Source: Lacrimispora sp. BS-2
GTDB lineage: Bacteria; Bacillota; Clostridia; Lachnospirales; Lachnospiraceae
DNA: 64,000 nt
Assembly (NCBI RefSeq): GCF_040207125.1
Contig: NZ_CP157940.1
Location: 2,108,001-2,172,000 of the forward strand
Reading direction: 5' to 3'
Shown here in pieces: positions 16,513 through 25,523 of the stretch (position 1 is the first letter of the stretch; each line of letters opens with the position of its first letter). The notes beneath the pieces were generated by a model. The model did no database searches, was not told the DNA's origin, and saw only the letters and a list, made by a program, of their open reading frames with translations. A program made the translations under genes and the position numbers.

Positions 16513-18320
16513 AAAGCTATCTTAGCCTTATCCCGATTTCCGCAAAAGTACATAAACGGCAGAACCGCATGACACTCTTATGTATTATCTTTGCTGTGTT
16601 TTTGGTAACGGCTGTTTTCAGTATGGCAGACATGGGCGTCAGAATGGAAAAAGCCAGACTATTAAAAAAGCATGGTGACATAGTACTTCAAGGAATGAGC
16701 AGTAGTCCGGCGGCACAGACATTATATGGGATTGCTGCGGTGCTGTTTTTTCTGATACTGATTGCAGGCGTGCTGATGATTTCAAGCAGCATAAACAGCA
16801 ATGTCGCCCAAAGGACAAAATTTTTCGGAATGATGCGTTGTATCGGAATGAGCAGGCAGCAAATAATCCGTTTTGTAAGACTGGAAGCTCTCAACTGGTG
16901 CAAAACTGCGGTTCCAATAGGTCTTATACTTGGAATCGTAATCACTTGGGGCTTGTGTGCTGCGTTAAGGTTTCTGGTAGGTGGAGAATTTGCTGATATT
17001 TCTCTTTTTGGAATTAGCCCAACAGGAATTATCAGCGGGATTGTTGTAGGTGTTGTTACGGTTCTCATTGCTGCCAGTTCTCCGGCAAAACGAGCTGCAA
17101 AGGTGTCACCTGTAGCGGCGGTATCGGGCAATTCTGAAAATGGAAATAATATTCATAATCCAGTCAGTTGTGGTTTTTTTAAGATTGAAACCGCTCTTGG
17201 TATTCATCACGCAATATCCGTCAAGAAAAACTTGATACTTATGACAGGTTCCTTTGCACTTAGCATTATCCTTTTTTTGAGTTTTACAGTTTTCATAGAC
17301 TTTATCGGTTACCTTATGCCCCAAACATCGAATGCTTCTGACATTAACATTTCAAGTAGTGACGGTTCTAATTCGGTAGACAGTGTGTTGCTTGATACGC
17401 TTAGAAATATGGATGGCGTAAAATGTGTTTTTGGTCGTAGAAGTTGTTTCGATATTTCGGCAGAAACAAATAAAGACGGCACGCAGCCCAATACGGTTGA
17501 TTTGATTTCCTATGATGATTTTGATTTAGATTGCCTTATTAAAGATAAAGAGCTTAGAAAAGGCAGTGAAATTTCAAAAGTATATGGTGGCAGCCATTAC
17601 GTCCTTGCAACTTGGGATAAAGACAGTCTCTTAGAGATAGGCGATAAAATACAGGTAGGCGAGGAAGAACTTGAAATTGCAGGTATGCTGAAATATGACC
17701 CTTTCAATAGTGATGGCAGTACAAACGGAAAAATCACGCTCATTACTTCGGGAGAAACCTTTGCACGTCTAACGGGTATAAGCGATTATTCGCTTGTTAT
17801 GATACAAACAGCGAAAAACGCAACGGACGAAGATATAGAAGCAATTCGGAACATCGCAGATGACAATTATACATTTGGTGACAGGCGTGACCAGCGTACT
17901 ACAAGTACCTATATTGCTTTTCTTCTGTTTGTTTATGGCTTTTTGGCAATTATTACTTTGGTTACGGTATTAAATATTATGAACAGCATTTCCATGAGTG
18001 TATCTGCAAGAATAAAACAATACGGAGCAATGCGGGCAGTTGGTATGGCTGAACGGCAGATAACAAAAATGATAGCTGCCGAAGCATTTACCTATGCTTC
18101 ATCTGGCTGTATTGTTGGTTGTGTTGTCGGGCTGTTAATTAGTAAATTCTTATATGACACGCTTATTACTGCCCATTTTAGCTACGCCATTTGGAGTGTA
18201 CCTATTGTTCCTCTAACGATAATACTTCTGTTTGTAGTGGCTGCTGCTATTGTTGCTGTTTATGCTCCTTCAAGAAGGATTCGGAATATATCAGTAACGG
18301 AAACAATCAATGAGTTATAA
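16509..18320 (+). CDS. FtsX-type ABC permease, unusually short first half
   Basis: About 603 residues with two FtsX/MacB-like units. The first has TM1 ([20 protein letters not shown]), then only about 30 residues before TM2 ([20 protein letters not shown]). The second half has a full extracytoplasmic domain of about 190 residues before its helices. Relatives I know have a large domain after TM1 as well (about 750-800 residues in total). An in-frame internal deletion is therefore likely, although the frame remains open. GGGAGG precedes ATG 16509; GTG 16500 is an alternative. It is coupled to the ATPase gene. Confidence 0.85.
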   Translation: MKSYLSLIPISAKVHKRQNRMTLLCIIFAVFLVTAVFSMADMGVRMEKARLLKKHGDIVLQGMSSSPAAQTLYGIAAVLFFLILIAGVLMISSSINSNVAQRTKFFGMMRCIGMSRQQIIRFVRLEALNWCKTAVPIGLILGIVITWGLCAALRFLVGGEFADISLFGISPTGIISGIVVGVVTVLIAASSPAKRAAKVSPVAAVSGNSENGNNIHNPVSCGFFKIETALGIHHAISVKKNLILMTGSFALSIILFLSFTVFIDFIGYLMPQTSNASDINISSSDGSNSVDSVLLDTLRNMDGVKCVFGRRSCFDISAETNKDGTQPNTVDLISYDDFDLDCLIKDKELRKGSEISKVYGGSHYVLATWDKDSLLEIGDKIQVGEEELEIAGMLKYDPFNSDGSTNGKITLITSGETFARLTGISDYSLVMIQTAKNATDEDIEAIRNIADDNYTFGDRRDQRTTSTYIAFLLFVYGFLAIITLVTVLNIMNSISMSVSARIKQYGAMRAVGMAERQITKMIAAEAFTYASSGCIVGCVVGLLISKFLYDTLITAHFSYAIWSVPIVPLTIILLFVVAAAIVAVYAPSRRIRNISVTETINEL

Positions 18321-18328
18321 AGAATCAT

Positions 18329-18367
18329 CTGCCGCACGACGGTAAAAGAAAAAACGTCGTGTAGCAG
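18329..18367 (+). terminator. hairpin after the ABC operon
   Basis: The 13-bp arms 18329-18341 (CTGCCGCACGACG) and 18355-18367 pair with two imperfect positions. Only a weak T-run follows. Confidence 0.5.
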
Positions 18368-18396
18368 ACATATTTTCACGCACTTAAATTTTTACG

Positions 18397-18437
18397 GCGG
18401 TTTTGAAATAACAATCAAAGCCGCTGTTTTTCTTTTT
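18397..18437 (+). terminator. rho-independent terminator
   Basis: GCGGTTTTGA (18397-18406) pairs with TCAAAGCCGC (18415-18424, one G-U) and is followed by TGTTTTTCTTTTTT. It ends the ABC module. The cobA remnant of the next segment begins immediately after it. Confidence 0.75.
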
Positions 18438-18512
18438 TAAGCAAAATTTCCTTTATCGTAAGCAATCCGCGATCCGATGGCCTGCGCCAACTAACCACAC
18501 TTTTCCTTCCAT
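18437..18512 (-). pseudogene. 5' remnant of uroporphyrinogen-III C-methyltransferase (cobA-like)
   Basis: The minus strand from ATG 18512 reads MEGKVWLVGAG, the standard start of CobA/SumT-type methyltransferases. A one-base deletion follows. After it the other frame reads PSDRGLLTIKEILLKK, matching the family's PGD(A)GLLT.KG pattern. Homology stops at about 18437, where the ABC operon terminator begins. Siroheme synthesis would serve the nearby siroheme-type sulfite reductase. Confidence 0.6.
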
Positions 18513-18613
18513 CATCTAATCTCACCTCTTAAGCGTAATGCTAATTGTTCCTCAACTATTTCTGCTCTTTCCTTGCGGTCTATAATTTGGGCAAGTGTCG
18601 TTACTTTTAACAT
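18512..18613 (-). CDS. short ORF upstream of the cobA remnant
   Basis: A 33-residue frame starting MLKVTTLAQIIDRKERAEI, rich in charged residues. It overlaps the cobA-like start through TGATG. It could be the last part of a shortened upstream gene or a real leader peptide. No family recognised. Confidence 0.3.
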   Translation of the reverse strand: MLKVTTLAQIIDRKERAEIVEEQLALRLRGEIR

Positions 18614-18678
18614 AACACAGCACCTATATTGATACAAATAATAATCTTCTAAGATAATCATAAGATTTACCTATATCA

Positions 18679-19581
18679 CTACAATAAATGATCGAAGATT
18701 TCTGCATACTTATATTTTTTAACCAGATCAATAAATTCTTCCATTTGCTTTGATATAAATTTGTTTTTATGATATACAATACTAAAGGAGCGGTTCCATG
18801 TAGTATCTCTATTCTTAATTACAACGATCCTGCCATTTTCAATCTGCTCTTTTGCAAGTCTAATTGAAAGTACAGCCAGGCAATGATTATCAATCACAGA
18901 TCGGATTATTGCTGTTGGACAATTTGCAACCATGCTGATATTTATGGATACACCCTGTTCTTTTAAATAGTTTTCAAATAGCTCTCGTGTCCCACTGCCT
19001 TCTTCTCGCATTACAAATTTTTCTCCGGCCAGATCCTTAGATGTAAAGCTCTTTTTCTTTGCAAATGGGTGATTAGCACTACATACTAAAACCAAGTAAT
19101 CATCTACAGCAGGTATCGTCACTAAATCCGGACTCTTCACTCTGCCCTCTACGAGACCAATATCTAACTCAGAATTCAATATCTTCTCTTCAATATGATG
19201 TGTATTGTTTATGTAGGAATAGATTTCAACTTTGTCATTTAATTCTTGGTATGAATTCAATATATCACTTGTAAGACAGCTTCCTACTGTAATCGTTGAA
19301 CCAACTTTAAGCTTTTGATACCCTGTTGTTTCAAACATTTTACTTTCCAAATAATCAAATTGTTCTACCACCTGCTTAGAATATGAAAGCAACTGTCTTC
19401 CCTTTTCTGTTATATATAGTTTCTTCGATAACCGTTCAAACAATAGCGTCCCATAATGATCTTCTAACTCCTTAATTGCTTGACTTACGGTTGGCTGGGA
19501 TACATAAAACTTAGCTGCAGCAATGCTCATCTTTCCACTTTGTGCTACTTCGTTAAATATTCTTAAATGGCGTATCGTCAT
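18679..19581 (-). CDS. LysR-family transcriptional regulator
   Basis: A 300-residue protein. The N-terminal HTH (MTIRHLRIFNEVAQSGKMSI, YVSQPTVSQAIKELE) is followed by the LysR substrate domain (VGSTITVGSCL, LDIGLVEGRV, FVMREEGSGTRELFE). It is divergent from the CoA-disulfide reductase and sulfite reductase genes, with about 130 bp between them, so it most likely controls them. The binding domain resembles CysL/CbbR-like members. The effector cannot be read from the sequence. Confidence 0.9.
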   Translation of the reverse strand: MTIRHLRIFNEVAQSGKMSIAAAKFYVSQPTVSQAIKELEDHYGTLLFERLSKKLYITEKGRQLLSYSKQVVEQFDYLESKMFETTGYQKLKVGSTITVGSCLTSDILNSYQELNDKVEIYSYINNTHHIEEKILNSELDIGLVEGRVKSPDLVTIPAVDDYLVLVCSANHPFAKKKSFTSKDLAGEKFVMREEGSGTRELFENYLKEQGVSINISMVANCPTAIIRSVIDNHCLAVLSIRLAKEQIENGRIVVIKNRDTTWNRSFSIVYHKNKFISKQMEEFIDLVKKYKYAEIFDHLL

Positions 19582-19710
19582 GGAATCACCTCTATTTTAT
19601 TTTCTATCATAGGTTTTACCTATGACTTGGATAAGATATTATCACTTTTATTATATTAAAACAAGTGCTATATTAAACATATGTTAAAAAATAAACAAAG
19701 GGGTGTAGCT

Positions 19711-21336
19711 GTGAAGATTTTAATTATTGGCGGTGTTGCCGCAGGTACTAAAGTTGCAGCAAAGTTAAAACGTGAAAATCGCGACTATGACGTAACGATT
19801 TTAACCAAAAGCAAGGATATCTCCTACGCTGGTTGTGGGTTGCCTTACTATGTTGGTAACGTAATCGAGCAACGGGAGCAATTAATAGTCAACACACCAG
19901 CTAGTTTTTCAGCGTTAACTGGTGTCACAGTATTGACTGAGACTGAAGTTATCAAAATGAACCGGGATCAAAAAACTGTAGAAGCAAAGAACCTGGCAAC
20001 GAACGAAATTTCTACATATTCCTATGACAAGTTAGTGATCGCTTCCGGAGCAAGCCCAATGAAACCAACGATCGAGGGGGTTACATTAGATGGCGTATAT
20101 TTCATGAGAACTCCTGAAGATGCCATTGGTCTTCGCGAAGCAGTAGAAGCAGGAAAGATCAAACGTGCAGTCGTTGTAGGCGGTGGTTTTATTGGCCTTG
20201 AAGTTGCTGAGAACTTAAGCCTCCAAGGTGTACGCGTAACTGTACTGGATATGGCTGATCACATCTTACCTGGTTTTGACCCTGAATTTGCAGAGTATAT
20301 TGAAAATCATTTGGCTGACCATAGTATTATGGCAATGACTAATACCAGATTAGAAGCAATTCTAGGTGAAGAGAAAGTTGAGAAAGTTCAAACCGGAAAA
20401 CGTGCTATCAAATGTGATGCAGTAATTCTTGCAATGGGTATTCGTGCTAACACATCCTTTGCTGTAAACACTGGTCTGGAATTAATGAAAAATCAGACAA
20501 TCAAGGTAAATGAATTTCTTATGACAAACGATCCTGATATCTATGCAGTCGGTGACTGTGCTTGCGTATCCAATGCATTGACCAAAGAAAGCGCCTGGTC
20601 CCCTATGGGTTCATCCGCTAATATTGAAGGACGTATTGCTGCAAGAAACATAGCCGGAAGCCGCACATCCTATCGCGGTGTACTTGGCACCGGTGTTTGC
20701 AAATTACCTGAACTTAATGTCGGAAGAACTGGTTTAACAGAAGCAGGGGCTATTGCGGCCGGTTATGATGCTGTTAGTGTTGTTACTGTTGTGGATGATA
20801 AAGCACACTACTACCCACAGGCATCTTATTTTATAGTAAAAATGATTGCTGATAAAACTAAAAAGAGATTATTAGGTCTTCAAGTAATAGGTAAAGGCAG
20901 CATCGATAAAATGATTGATATCGCAGTTACAGCTCTTACGATGAAGGCAACTTTAGAAGATATCGAGAACATGGATTTAGCGTATGCACCTCCATTCTCC
21001 ACAGCAATTCATCCATTATCCCATACGGTGAATGTTCTTTTAAATAAAATAAGTGGTGCATTTAATAGTATCACTCCAACAGATTACAAAGCTGGTAAGG
21101 CTGAAGGTTACAAATTAATTGATGCCTCTATTTCCCCATCCATTACAGGTGCTCCTTATATGGATTTAACAAAGGTTACCGGCAAAGTCGCGGACTATTC
21201 ATTGGATGATAAACTATTACTGGTCTGTTCCAAAGGTAAAAGAGCCTATTTATTACAAAATCGCCTGAAACACTTCGGATATACAAATACTTTAGTTCTT
21301 GAAGGTGGATCTATATTTAATTCAATTGAGTTATAG
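19711..21336 (+). CDS. CoA-disulfide reductase-like flavoprotein with C-terminal rhodanese domain
   Basis: About 541 residues. FAD-binding starts at residue 1 (VKILIIGGVAAGTKVAAKL). The CoADR-type redox Cys lies in SYAGCGLPYYVG (about 43), and the NAD(P) site is VVVGGGFIGLEVAE (about 152). The second FAD motif is DIYAVGDCA. The dimerisation domain ends at about 440. A rhodanese-like domain follows, with active Cys in LLVCSKGKRAY. GTG 19711 sits just after AAAGGGGTG; ATG 19681 lacks a site. Such fusions reduce CoA-persulfide or polysulfide. The sulfite reductase gene follows 33 bp later, so this is probably a sulfur-reduction operon. Confidence 0.88.
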   Translation: MKILIIGGVAAGTKVAAKLKRENRDYDVTILTKSKDISYAGCGLPYYVGNVIEQREQLIVNTPASFSALTGVTVLTETEVIKMNRDQKTVEAKNLATNEISTYSYDKLVIASGASPMKPTIEGVTLDGVYFMRTPEDAIGLREAVEAGKIKRAVVVGGGFIGLEVAENLSLQGVRVTVLDMADHILPGFDPEFAEYIENHLADHSIMAMTNTRLEAILGEEKVEKVQTGKRAIKCDAVILAMGIRANTSFAVNTGLELMKNQTIKVNEFLMTNDPDIYAVGDCACVSNALTKESAWSPMGSSANIEGRIAARNIAGSRTSYRGVLGTGVCKLPELNVGRTGLTEAGAIAAGYDAVSVVTVVDDKAHYYPQASYFIVKMIADKTKKRLLGLQVIGKGSIDKMIDIAVTALTMKATLEDIENMDLAYAPPFSTAIHPLSHTVNVLLNKISGAFNSITPTDYKAGKAEGYKLIDASISPSITGAPYMDLTKVTGKVADYSLDDKLLLVCSKGKRAYLLQNRLKHFGYTNTLVLEGGSIFNSIEL

Positions 21337-21369
21337 ATAGCAGTCAACTAATTTTATGGAGGGAAAAAC

Positions 21370-22323
21370 ATGACACAATTAAAAGTAACTGCAGAAGATG
21401 AAAAAAGAGTAAAGGCCCTTGGTTTTCTTAGAAACAGGGGAACTGATAACTTTTCAGCAAGAATTATTACTGTCAATGGTAAAATTACTGCAGCCCAGAA
21501 CAAATGCTTATCTGAGGCATCTGAAATTTATGGTAACGGTATCGTTACTATGACAACAAGATTAACACTTGAATGCCAAGGCGTTCATTACGATAACATA
21601 GAGATGTTCCGTGAATATATTGCAAAGGAAGGACTTGTTACCGGTGGTACCGGTTCAAAAGTACGCCCGGTTGTATCTTGCAAAGGAACCACTTGCCAAT
21701 ATGGTCTTATTGATACATTTGCACTTTCAGAAGAAATTCACGAACGTTTCTATAATGGCTATGCAAACGTAAAATTACCTCATAAATTTAAAATTGCAGT
21801 AGGTGGCTGTCCTAATAACTGTGTAAAACCAAATTTAAATGACTTAGGCATTATCGGTCAATTAATTCCTAACTATGATGAAGATAATTGTAATGCATGT
21901 AAAAAATGTTCTGTTGTAGAATCCTGTCCTATGGCTGCTGCAACGTTAGAAGATGGGGTTCCTACGATTGATAAAGATGTCTGTAACAACTGTGGCCGTT
22001 GTGTCGGTAAATGTCATTTTGATTGCATCGAAGATGGCATAAACGGATACAAGATTTACATAGGTGGCAGATGGGGCAAAAAAGTAGCACACGGAATTTC
22101 TCTAGATCGTGTAATCACCAGCAAAGAGGAAGCACTAGCAATCATTGAAAAAACAATTCTTCTCTATAGAGAACAAGGACAGACCGGAGAGCGTTTATCC
22201 GATACAATTTCTCGTATTGGTTTCGAAAATGTTCAGGCTCAGTTATACACGAATAATTTACTAGACCGCAAACAGGAAATCTTAGACGCTAAGCTCCACT
22301 TAGCAGGCGGCGCAACTTGTTAA
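21370..22323 (+). CDS. siroheme-type sulfite reductase (AsrC-like) with two 4Fe-4S clusters
   Basis: A 317-residue protein. The N-terminal ferredoxin-like half domain (to about 90) is followed by the siroheme/4Fe-4S motif: CKGTTC (about 104-109) and, 38 residues on, GGCPNNC. An inserted ferredoxin has CNACKKC and CNNCGRCVGKCHFDC. The C-terminal half then follows (GRWGKKVAHG). This matches the single-subunit AsrC family that reduces sulfite to sulfide, or nitrite to ammonia in relatives. GGAGGG precedes the ATG. No asrA or asrB is adjacent; the flavoprotein upstream may be the electron donor. Confidence 0.87.
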   Translation: MTQLKVTAEDEKRVKALGFLRNRGTDNFSARIITVNGKITAAQNKCLSEASEIYGNGIVTMTTRLTLECQGVHYDNIEMFREYIAKEGLVTGGTGSKVRPVVSCKGTTCQYGLIDTFALSEEIHERFYNGYANVKLPHKFKIAVGGCPNNCVKPNLNDLGIIGQLIPNYDEDNCNACKKCSVVESCPMAAATLEDGVPTIDKDVCNNCGRCVGKCHFDCIEDGINGYKIYIGGRWGKKVAHGISLDRVITSKEEALAIIEKTILLYREQGQTGERLSDTISRIGFENVQAQLYTNNLLDRKQEILDAKLHLAGGATC

Positions 22324-22335
22324 TATAAGCTTTAT

Positions 22336-22375
22336 AATAACCGAATAGAGTAAACGCTCTATCGGTTATTATTTC
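22336..22375 (+). terminator. hairpin after the sulfite reductase gene
   Basis: AATAACCGAATAGAG (22336-22350) pairs with GCTCTATCGGTTATT (22356-22370), with one bulge, and is followed by ATTTC. The T-run is weak. Confidence 0.55.
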
Positions 22376-22421
22376 GGGCTGTATTGTTAAAAATTTAACT
22401 ACATTTGAGGGGACATTACAA

Positions 22422-22678
22422 ATGATGAAGAAAAAATCTTACCTAGCGTAGACAAAAACTAAAAAAAAGGTACAACTTTTGCAGGTAAAAAGTGTTTAAA
22501 CTTAGGTATCCTCCTAGCAGGTGGAACACTTAATTTTGCTCAAATCTTAGGATTTGGTGCGAAGGCGCTTCCTTTAATCATTATAAATATGTGCTTATCC
22601 TTTACAGTAGTATCGGGAATATTGTCCATTCTCACTGCAGCAAATATTCTGTCAGGCATGCCTTCCCCTATTGTATAA
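22422..22678 (+). pseudogene. remnant of a YeiH-type (UPF0324) putative sulfate exporter
   Basis: ATG 22422 behind GAGGGGAC starts MMKKKSYLA, then a stop. In another frame from about 22480 it reads CLNLGILLAGGTLNFAQIL, GFGAKALPLIII and SGMPSPIV, then stop. This is the middle of YeiH-family membrane proteins. Frame breaks and a large deletion make it non-functional. It fits the sulfite module just upstream. Confidence 0.6.
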
Positions 22679-22827
22679 CGTTATCCGCTAAAACTTCCTT
22701 TTGCCGTTTCTGCCATTGCAGCATATTTTATACGTTTTTCCATGCGTTTCAAAAAAGCCCTCCGAAGGCCATTCATTCTCACCTTCAAAAAGAGCTTTTC
22801 TTTTACGCATTCTATCTTTTATTTACT
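22679..22827. other. short non-coding gap
   Basis: It holds an imperfect hairpin on the minus strand (GAAGG near 22785 with CCTTCGGAGGGC near 22770, then TTTTTTG). This could terminate the HTH gene that ends at 22828. Nothing else seen. Confidence 0.35.
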
Positions 22828-24243
22828 TCATAAATCTCTCTGGTCAAGATTCTTAGACACCTCATTGAGATAAGCCTGCCATAAATCAGGGCTGAACTCC
22901 AGTACTTTTATCGTACTGTCTTCTATCTCCTTGCTCAGATTTTTTTGAAACAGATCCGATTCAAAGAAATGGATTTTTTCATCCTTATAATCATGATCAA
23001 TGGTGTAGACCAGATTCATCCCCTGCAGACAGATAACTGTAGCTTTCGGTTGTTCACCATTTAAGGCTTTGATTTTATCAGTACTTTTGTTGTTCATTAA
23101 GGCATTAAATCTTTGCAGGTATTGGATGCGTTCTTTTGGCGAAAAATCGATGGTACCGAAGAAGGGTACAATGGCTTTTCCTACCGCACAAAACTCAAAC
23201 ATTGCATTGACTGCCATGAAAAAAAGAGGATCCCTGTCCAGGACTCTATGAAAAAACTCCAAAATGGCCCTTTTTGAGATATCTCTGCCTTTTATAGGTT
23301 CCAAATCCTTTTTCCCGATTAAATACCCTATGGGGATAAAGTTATAGACAGCCTCCACATGCCGTTCCATAAGCCGGGTTAGAAGAGAAGGATCTTCCTC
23401 TAAAAGCGCTGCTGCTTCTCTCCCGCTATAGCTTATTTTTTTCGCCTCCTTCTTTGCAAGTGAATCTGAAAACAGGTTCAAATAGCCTTTATCGGTGACA
23501 AAGGTCATAAGGGGCAGCCGATCTAACGGCAGGCTGAAAAGCAGAAGAAATTGCCCCTTTAAAAATAAAAAGGAGCAATTCATGTTCTCTGTGATTTCCC
23601 ATAAATTCAAATCCATATAATCCTGTGCCTTGGCGATGGAGGAAAGGAGGACTGTATTAGGATCACCGGAAGATGCTTCAATTTCGGGCATATAAAAAAA
23701 GTGGTTAAATGCAGCTCTTTCCCCCCTCCGCAATCTTGATAGCTTTATTCTTGGGAAAATATCAGAATAAGCCTGGTCAAATAAAGGAATGGTACTGCAA
23801 AATTCCAGAGGAATGTCAGGATTGTCCATGATATAACCAGAAATAAACACGCATAGCATGTTTAAGATGGTCTTATTTCCCATAAAACTTGATTTCCTGT
23901 TACGAAAACTAAGATTTCCATTGCTCTCCTCGTCAAAATCTTCATCAAGAGCATATTCTATGGCATAGGACAGGAACCTTTCCAGTTCATATCTGGAGTT
24001 GAAGTCGTATATGACCGGATAAATATGAATGAGTTTTAAATAACAGCTATGATCATATAAGGCATCGGCAAAATAAGCAGCAGCCTTCTTGCAGAATTCC
24101 CTTTTTTCCTTTAACAAAGGCAGCCTGCCACCTTTCAGGATCTTACTTAATCCGCTTGGAGTCATGTTCATGCTGATTGCAAAATCTGTTTTCGGCATCT
24201 GCGCGATATCAATCAATTCCTCTAGTAATTTACCGGTTTTCAT
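22828..24243 (-). CDS. uncharacterised HTH protein, candidate regulator of the LPXTG protein
   Basis: A 471-residue protein. The first 40 residues resemble an XRE-like HTH (LLEELIDIAQMPKTDFAISM, MTPSGLSKILKGGR). The remaining 430 residues are helical, without membrane segments or a family I recognise. They include a Cys/Trp-containing C-terminus (ATVICLQGMNLVYTIDHDY). A degraded tandem copy lies directly upstream (24303-25206), and beyond that is the large surface protein gene, divergent. The region between carries repeated GTAAC motifs. I infer that it is a dedicated regulator of the adhesin, probably binding DNA through the N-terminus and sensing or dimerising through the rest. Confidence 0.7.
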   Translation of the reverse strand: MKTGKLLEELIDIAQMPKTDFAISMNMTPSGLSKILKGGRLPLLKEKREFCKKAAAYFADALYDHSCYLKLIHIYPVIYDFNSRYELERFLSYAIEYALDEDFDEESNGNLSFRNRKSSFMGNKTILNMLCVFISGYIMDNPDIPLEFCSTIPLFDQAYSDIFPRIKLSRLRRGERAAFNHFFYMPEIEASSGDPNTVLLSSIAKAQDYMDLNLWEITENMNCSFLFLKGQFLLLFSLPLDRLPLMTFVTDKGYLNLFSDSLAKKEAKKISYSGREAAALLEEDPSLLTRLMERHVEAVYNFIPIGYLIGKKDLEPIKGRDISKRAILEFFHRVLDRDPLFFMAVNAMFEFCAVGKAIVPFFGTIDFSPKERIQYLQRFNALMNNKSTDKIKALNGEQPKATVICLQGMNLVYTIDHDYKDEKIHFFESDLFQKNLSKEIEDSTIKVLEFSPDLWQAYLNEVSKNLDQRDL

Positions 24244-24302
24244 TTCCTTCTCTCCACTGTCTCATATTGGGAAAATAAAAGGGAATCCAAAAACCAGTCA
24301 AT

Positions 24303-25206
24303 CTAAGTTTTAGAGATTCCGAGAGCAGAACCGCCAAAATTTCTGGACATCTCATCAAGATAAGCCAGCCATAAGTCAGAGCTGAAATCCAGTAGCTTCA
24401 TCGTGCGTTCTGATGTTTCCCTTCTTAAAATATCATTAAATAAATCCGTTTCAAAGCAATGGATTTTTTCAGTCTTGTAATCATGATCAATCGTATAGAT
24501 CAGATTTAGACCCTGCAGACAGAATACTGCCGCTTTCGGCTGTTCACTGTTTACAATCATGACTTTGTCAGAACTTTTTTCGTTTATAAAGGAGTGAAAC
24601 CTTTGCAAATATGGCATTCGCTCCTCAGGTAGATAATCGATGGATCAGCCTCTAAGGCCGCTGCTGCTTCTCTTCCGCTATAGCTTATTCTCTTGGCATC
24701 TTTTTTTACAAGTGAGTTAAAGAATGCATTCAGATAACCTTCTCTTGTGCCCTGACGATGGCGGAAAGAAGATCGATTTTATCATTGCTGGCCGACACCT
24801 CCATCGAGGGCATATCAAAAAAGTGATTAAAAGCAGCTCTCTCCGTCTTTCATGCGTTTGATATTTTTATTCTTTGGAAAATATCAGAGTATGAATGGTC
24901 AAAAAAAGGAATAGTACTGTAAAACTACAGGGGATTCTCATGATTGTTCTTCATGTGGTCAGAAACAAGAACACAGAACATGTATTTCCAGTTCATATCT
25001 GGAGCTGAAATTATATAGGACCGGAAAGATTTGTATAAATTTCAAATAACAGCCTGGGCCATACAGAACTTCGGCAAAAAAGGCAGCCTTCTTCCTTTTA
25101 AAATCTTACTTAGTCCGCTCGGAGTCATATTCATGCTGATAGCAAAGTCTGTTTTCGGAGACTGTGCAATTTCGATCAGCTCTTCCAGCAATTTACCGGT
25201 TTTCAT
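24303..25206 (-). pseudogene. degraded tandem paralogue of the 22828-24243 HTH gene
   Basis: From ATG 25206 it reads MKTGKLLEELIEIAQ then PKTDFAISMNMTPSGLSKIL, nearly identical to the intact neighbour. It then loses the frame near 25060 and carries deletions. The 3' end (24617-24303) is an open 104-codon piece with SEQPKAAVFCLQGLNLIYTI and TEKIHCFETDLF, parallel to the intact C-terminus. The middle is shortened by several hundred bases. The duplication therefore predates the decay. Confidence 0.85.
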
Positions 25207-25244
25207 CTCTTGCTTCCCCACTATTCCATATTCTGAACTAGCAT

Positions 25245-25363
25245 TGTAACATGGTTTTTCTTTTTTGTCTATTTCAGTGTAACCTTTTATCTCATCTTTT
25301 CCTGTTTTGGAAAATAATGTTACCCATTTTTTCTTTTTTGTCTAATTTCCTGTAACTTTTTAT
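25245..25363. repeat. imperfect 46-bp direct repeat with GTAAC motifs upstream of the LPXTG gene
   Basis: Units 25245-25290 and 25318-25363 are 73 bp apart. Each starts TGTAAC/TGTTAC, has a TTTTTTGTCTA core and a second TGTAAC 33 bp after the first (25245, 25278, 25318, 25351). A GGTAAC follows at 25382. The array lies between the decayed regulator start and the adhesin promoter region. It is a candidate operator set. Confidence 0.6.
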
Positions 25364-25460
25364 AAAAACTTTCAAGCATCAGGTAACGCAACTTTATATA
25401 ATCTTCATAGGATTCTTTACGCTAAAGTCGGATCAGCGGATGAATTACTACAAATAGAAA

Positions 25461-25501
25461 GCCGTAATTCTCAGGCAAATGCCTGAAATTAGATGAAAGG
25501 C
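25461..25501 (+). promoter_or_regulatory. stem-loop in the leader of the LPXTG gene
   Basis: TAATTCTCAGGC (25465-25476) pairs with GCCTGAAATTA (25481-25491), with loop AAAT. Outer GCC/GGC pairs lie at 25461 and 25499. It ends 10 nt before AGGAGG. A TATAAT at 25397-25402 could be the -10 box. The hairpin could modulate translation. It matches no riboswitch I know. Confidence 0.4.
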
Positions 25502-25523
25502 AGTAACAAAAGGAGGAATGAGA

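Noticed and set aside
25380..25517. c-di-GMP or other known riboswitch upstream of the adhesin
   Set aside because: The conserved blocks of GEMM-I/II, cobalamin, SAM, glycine and purine riboswitches were not found; only a hairpin is supported.
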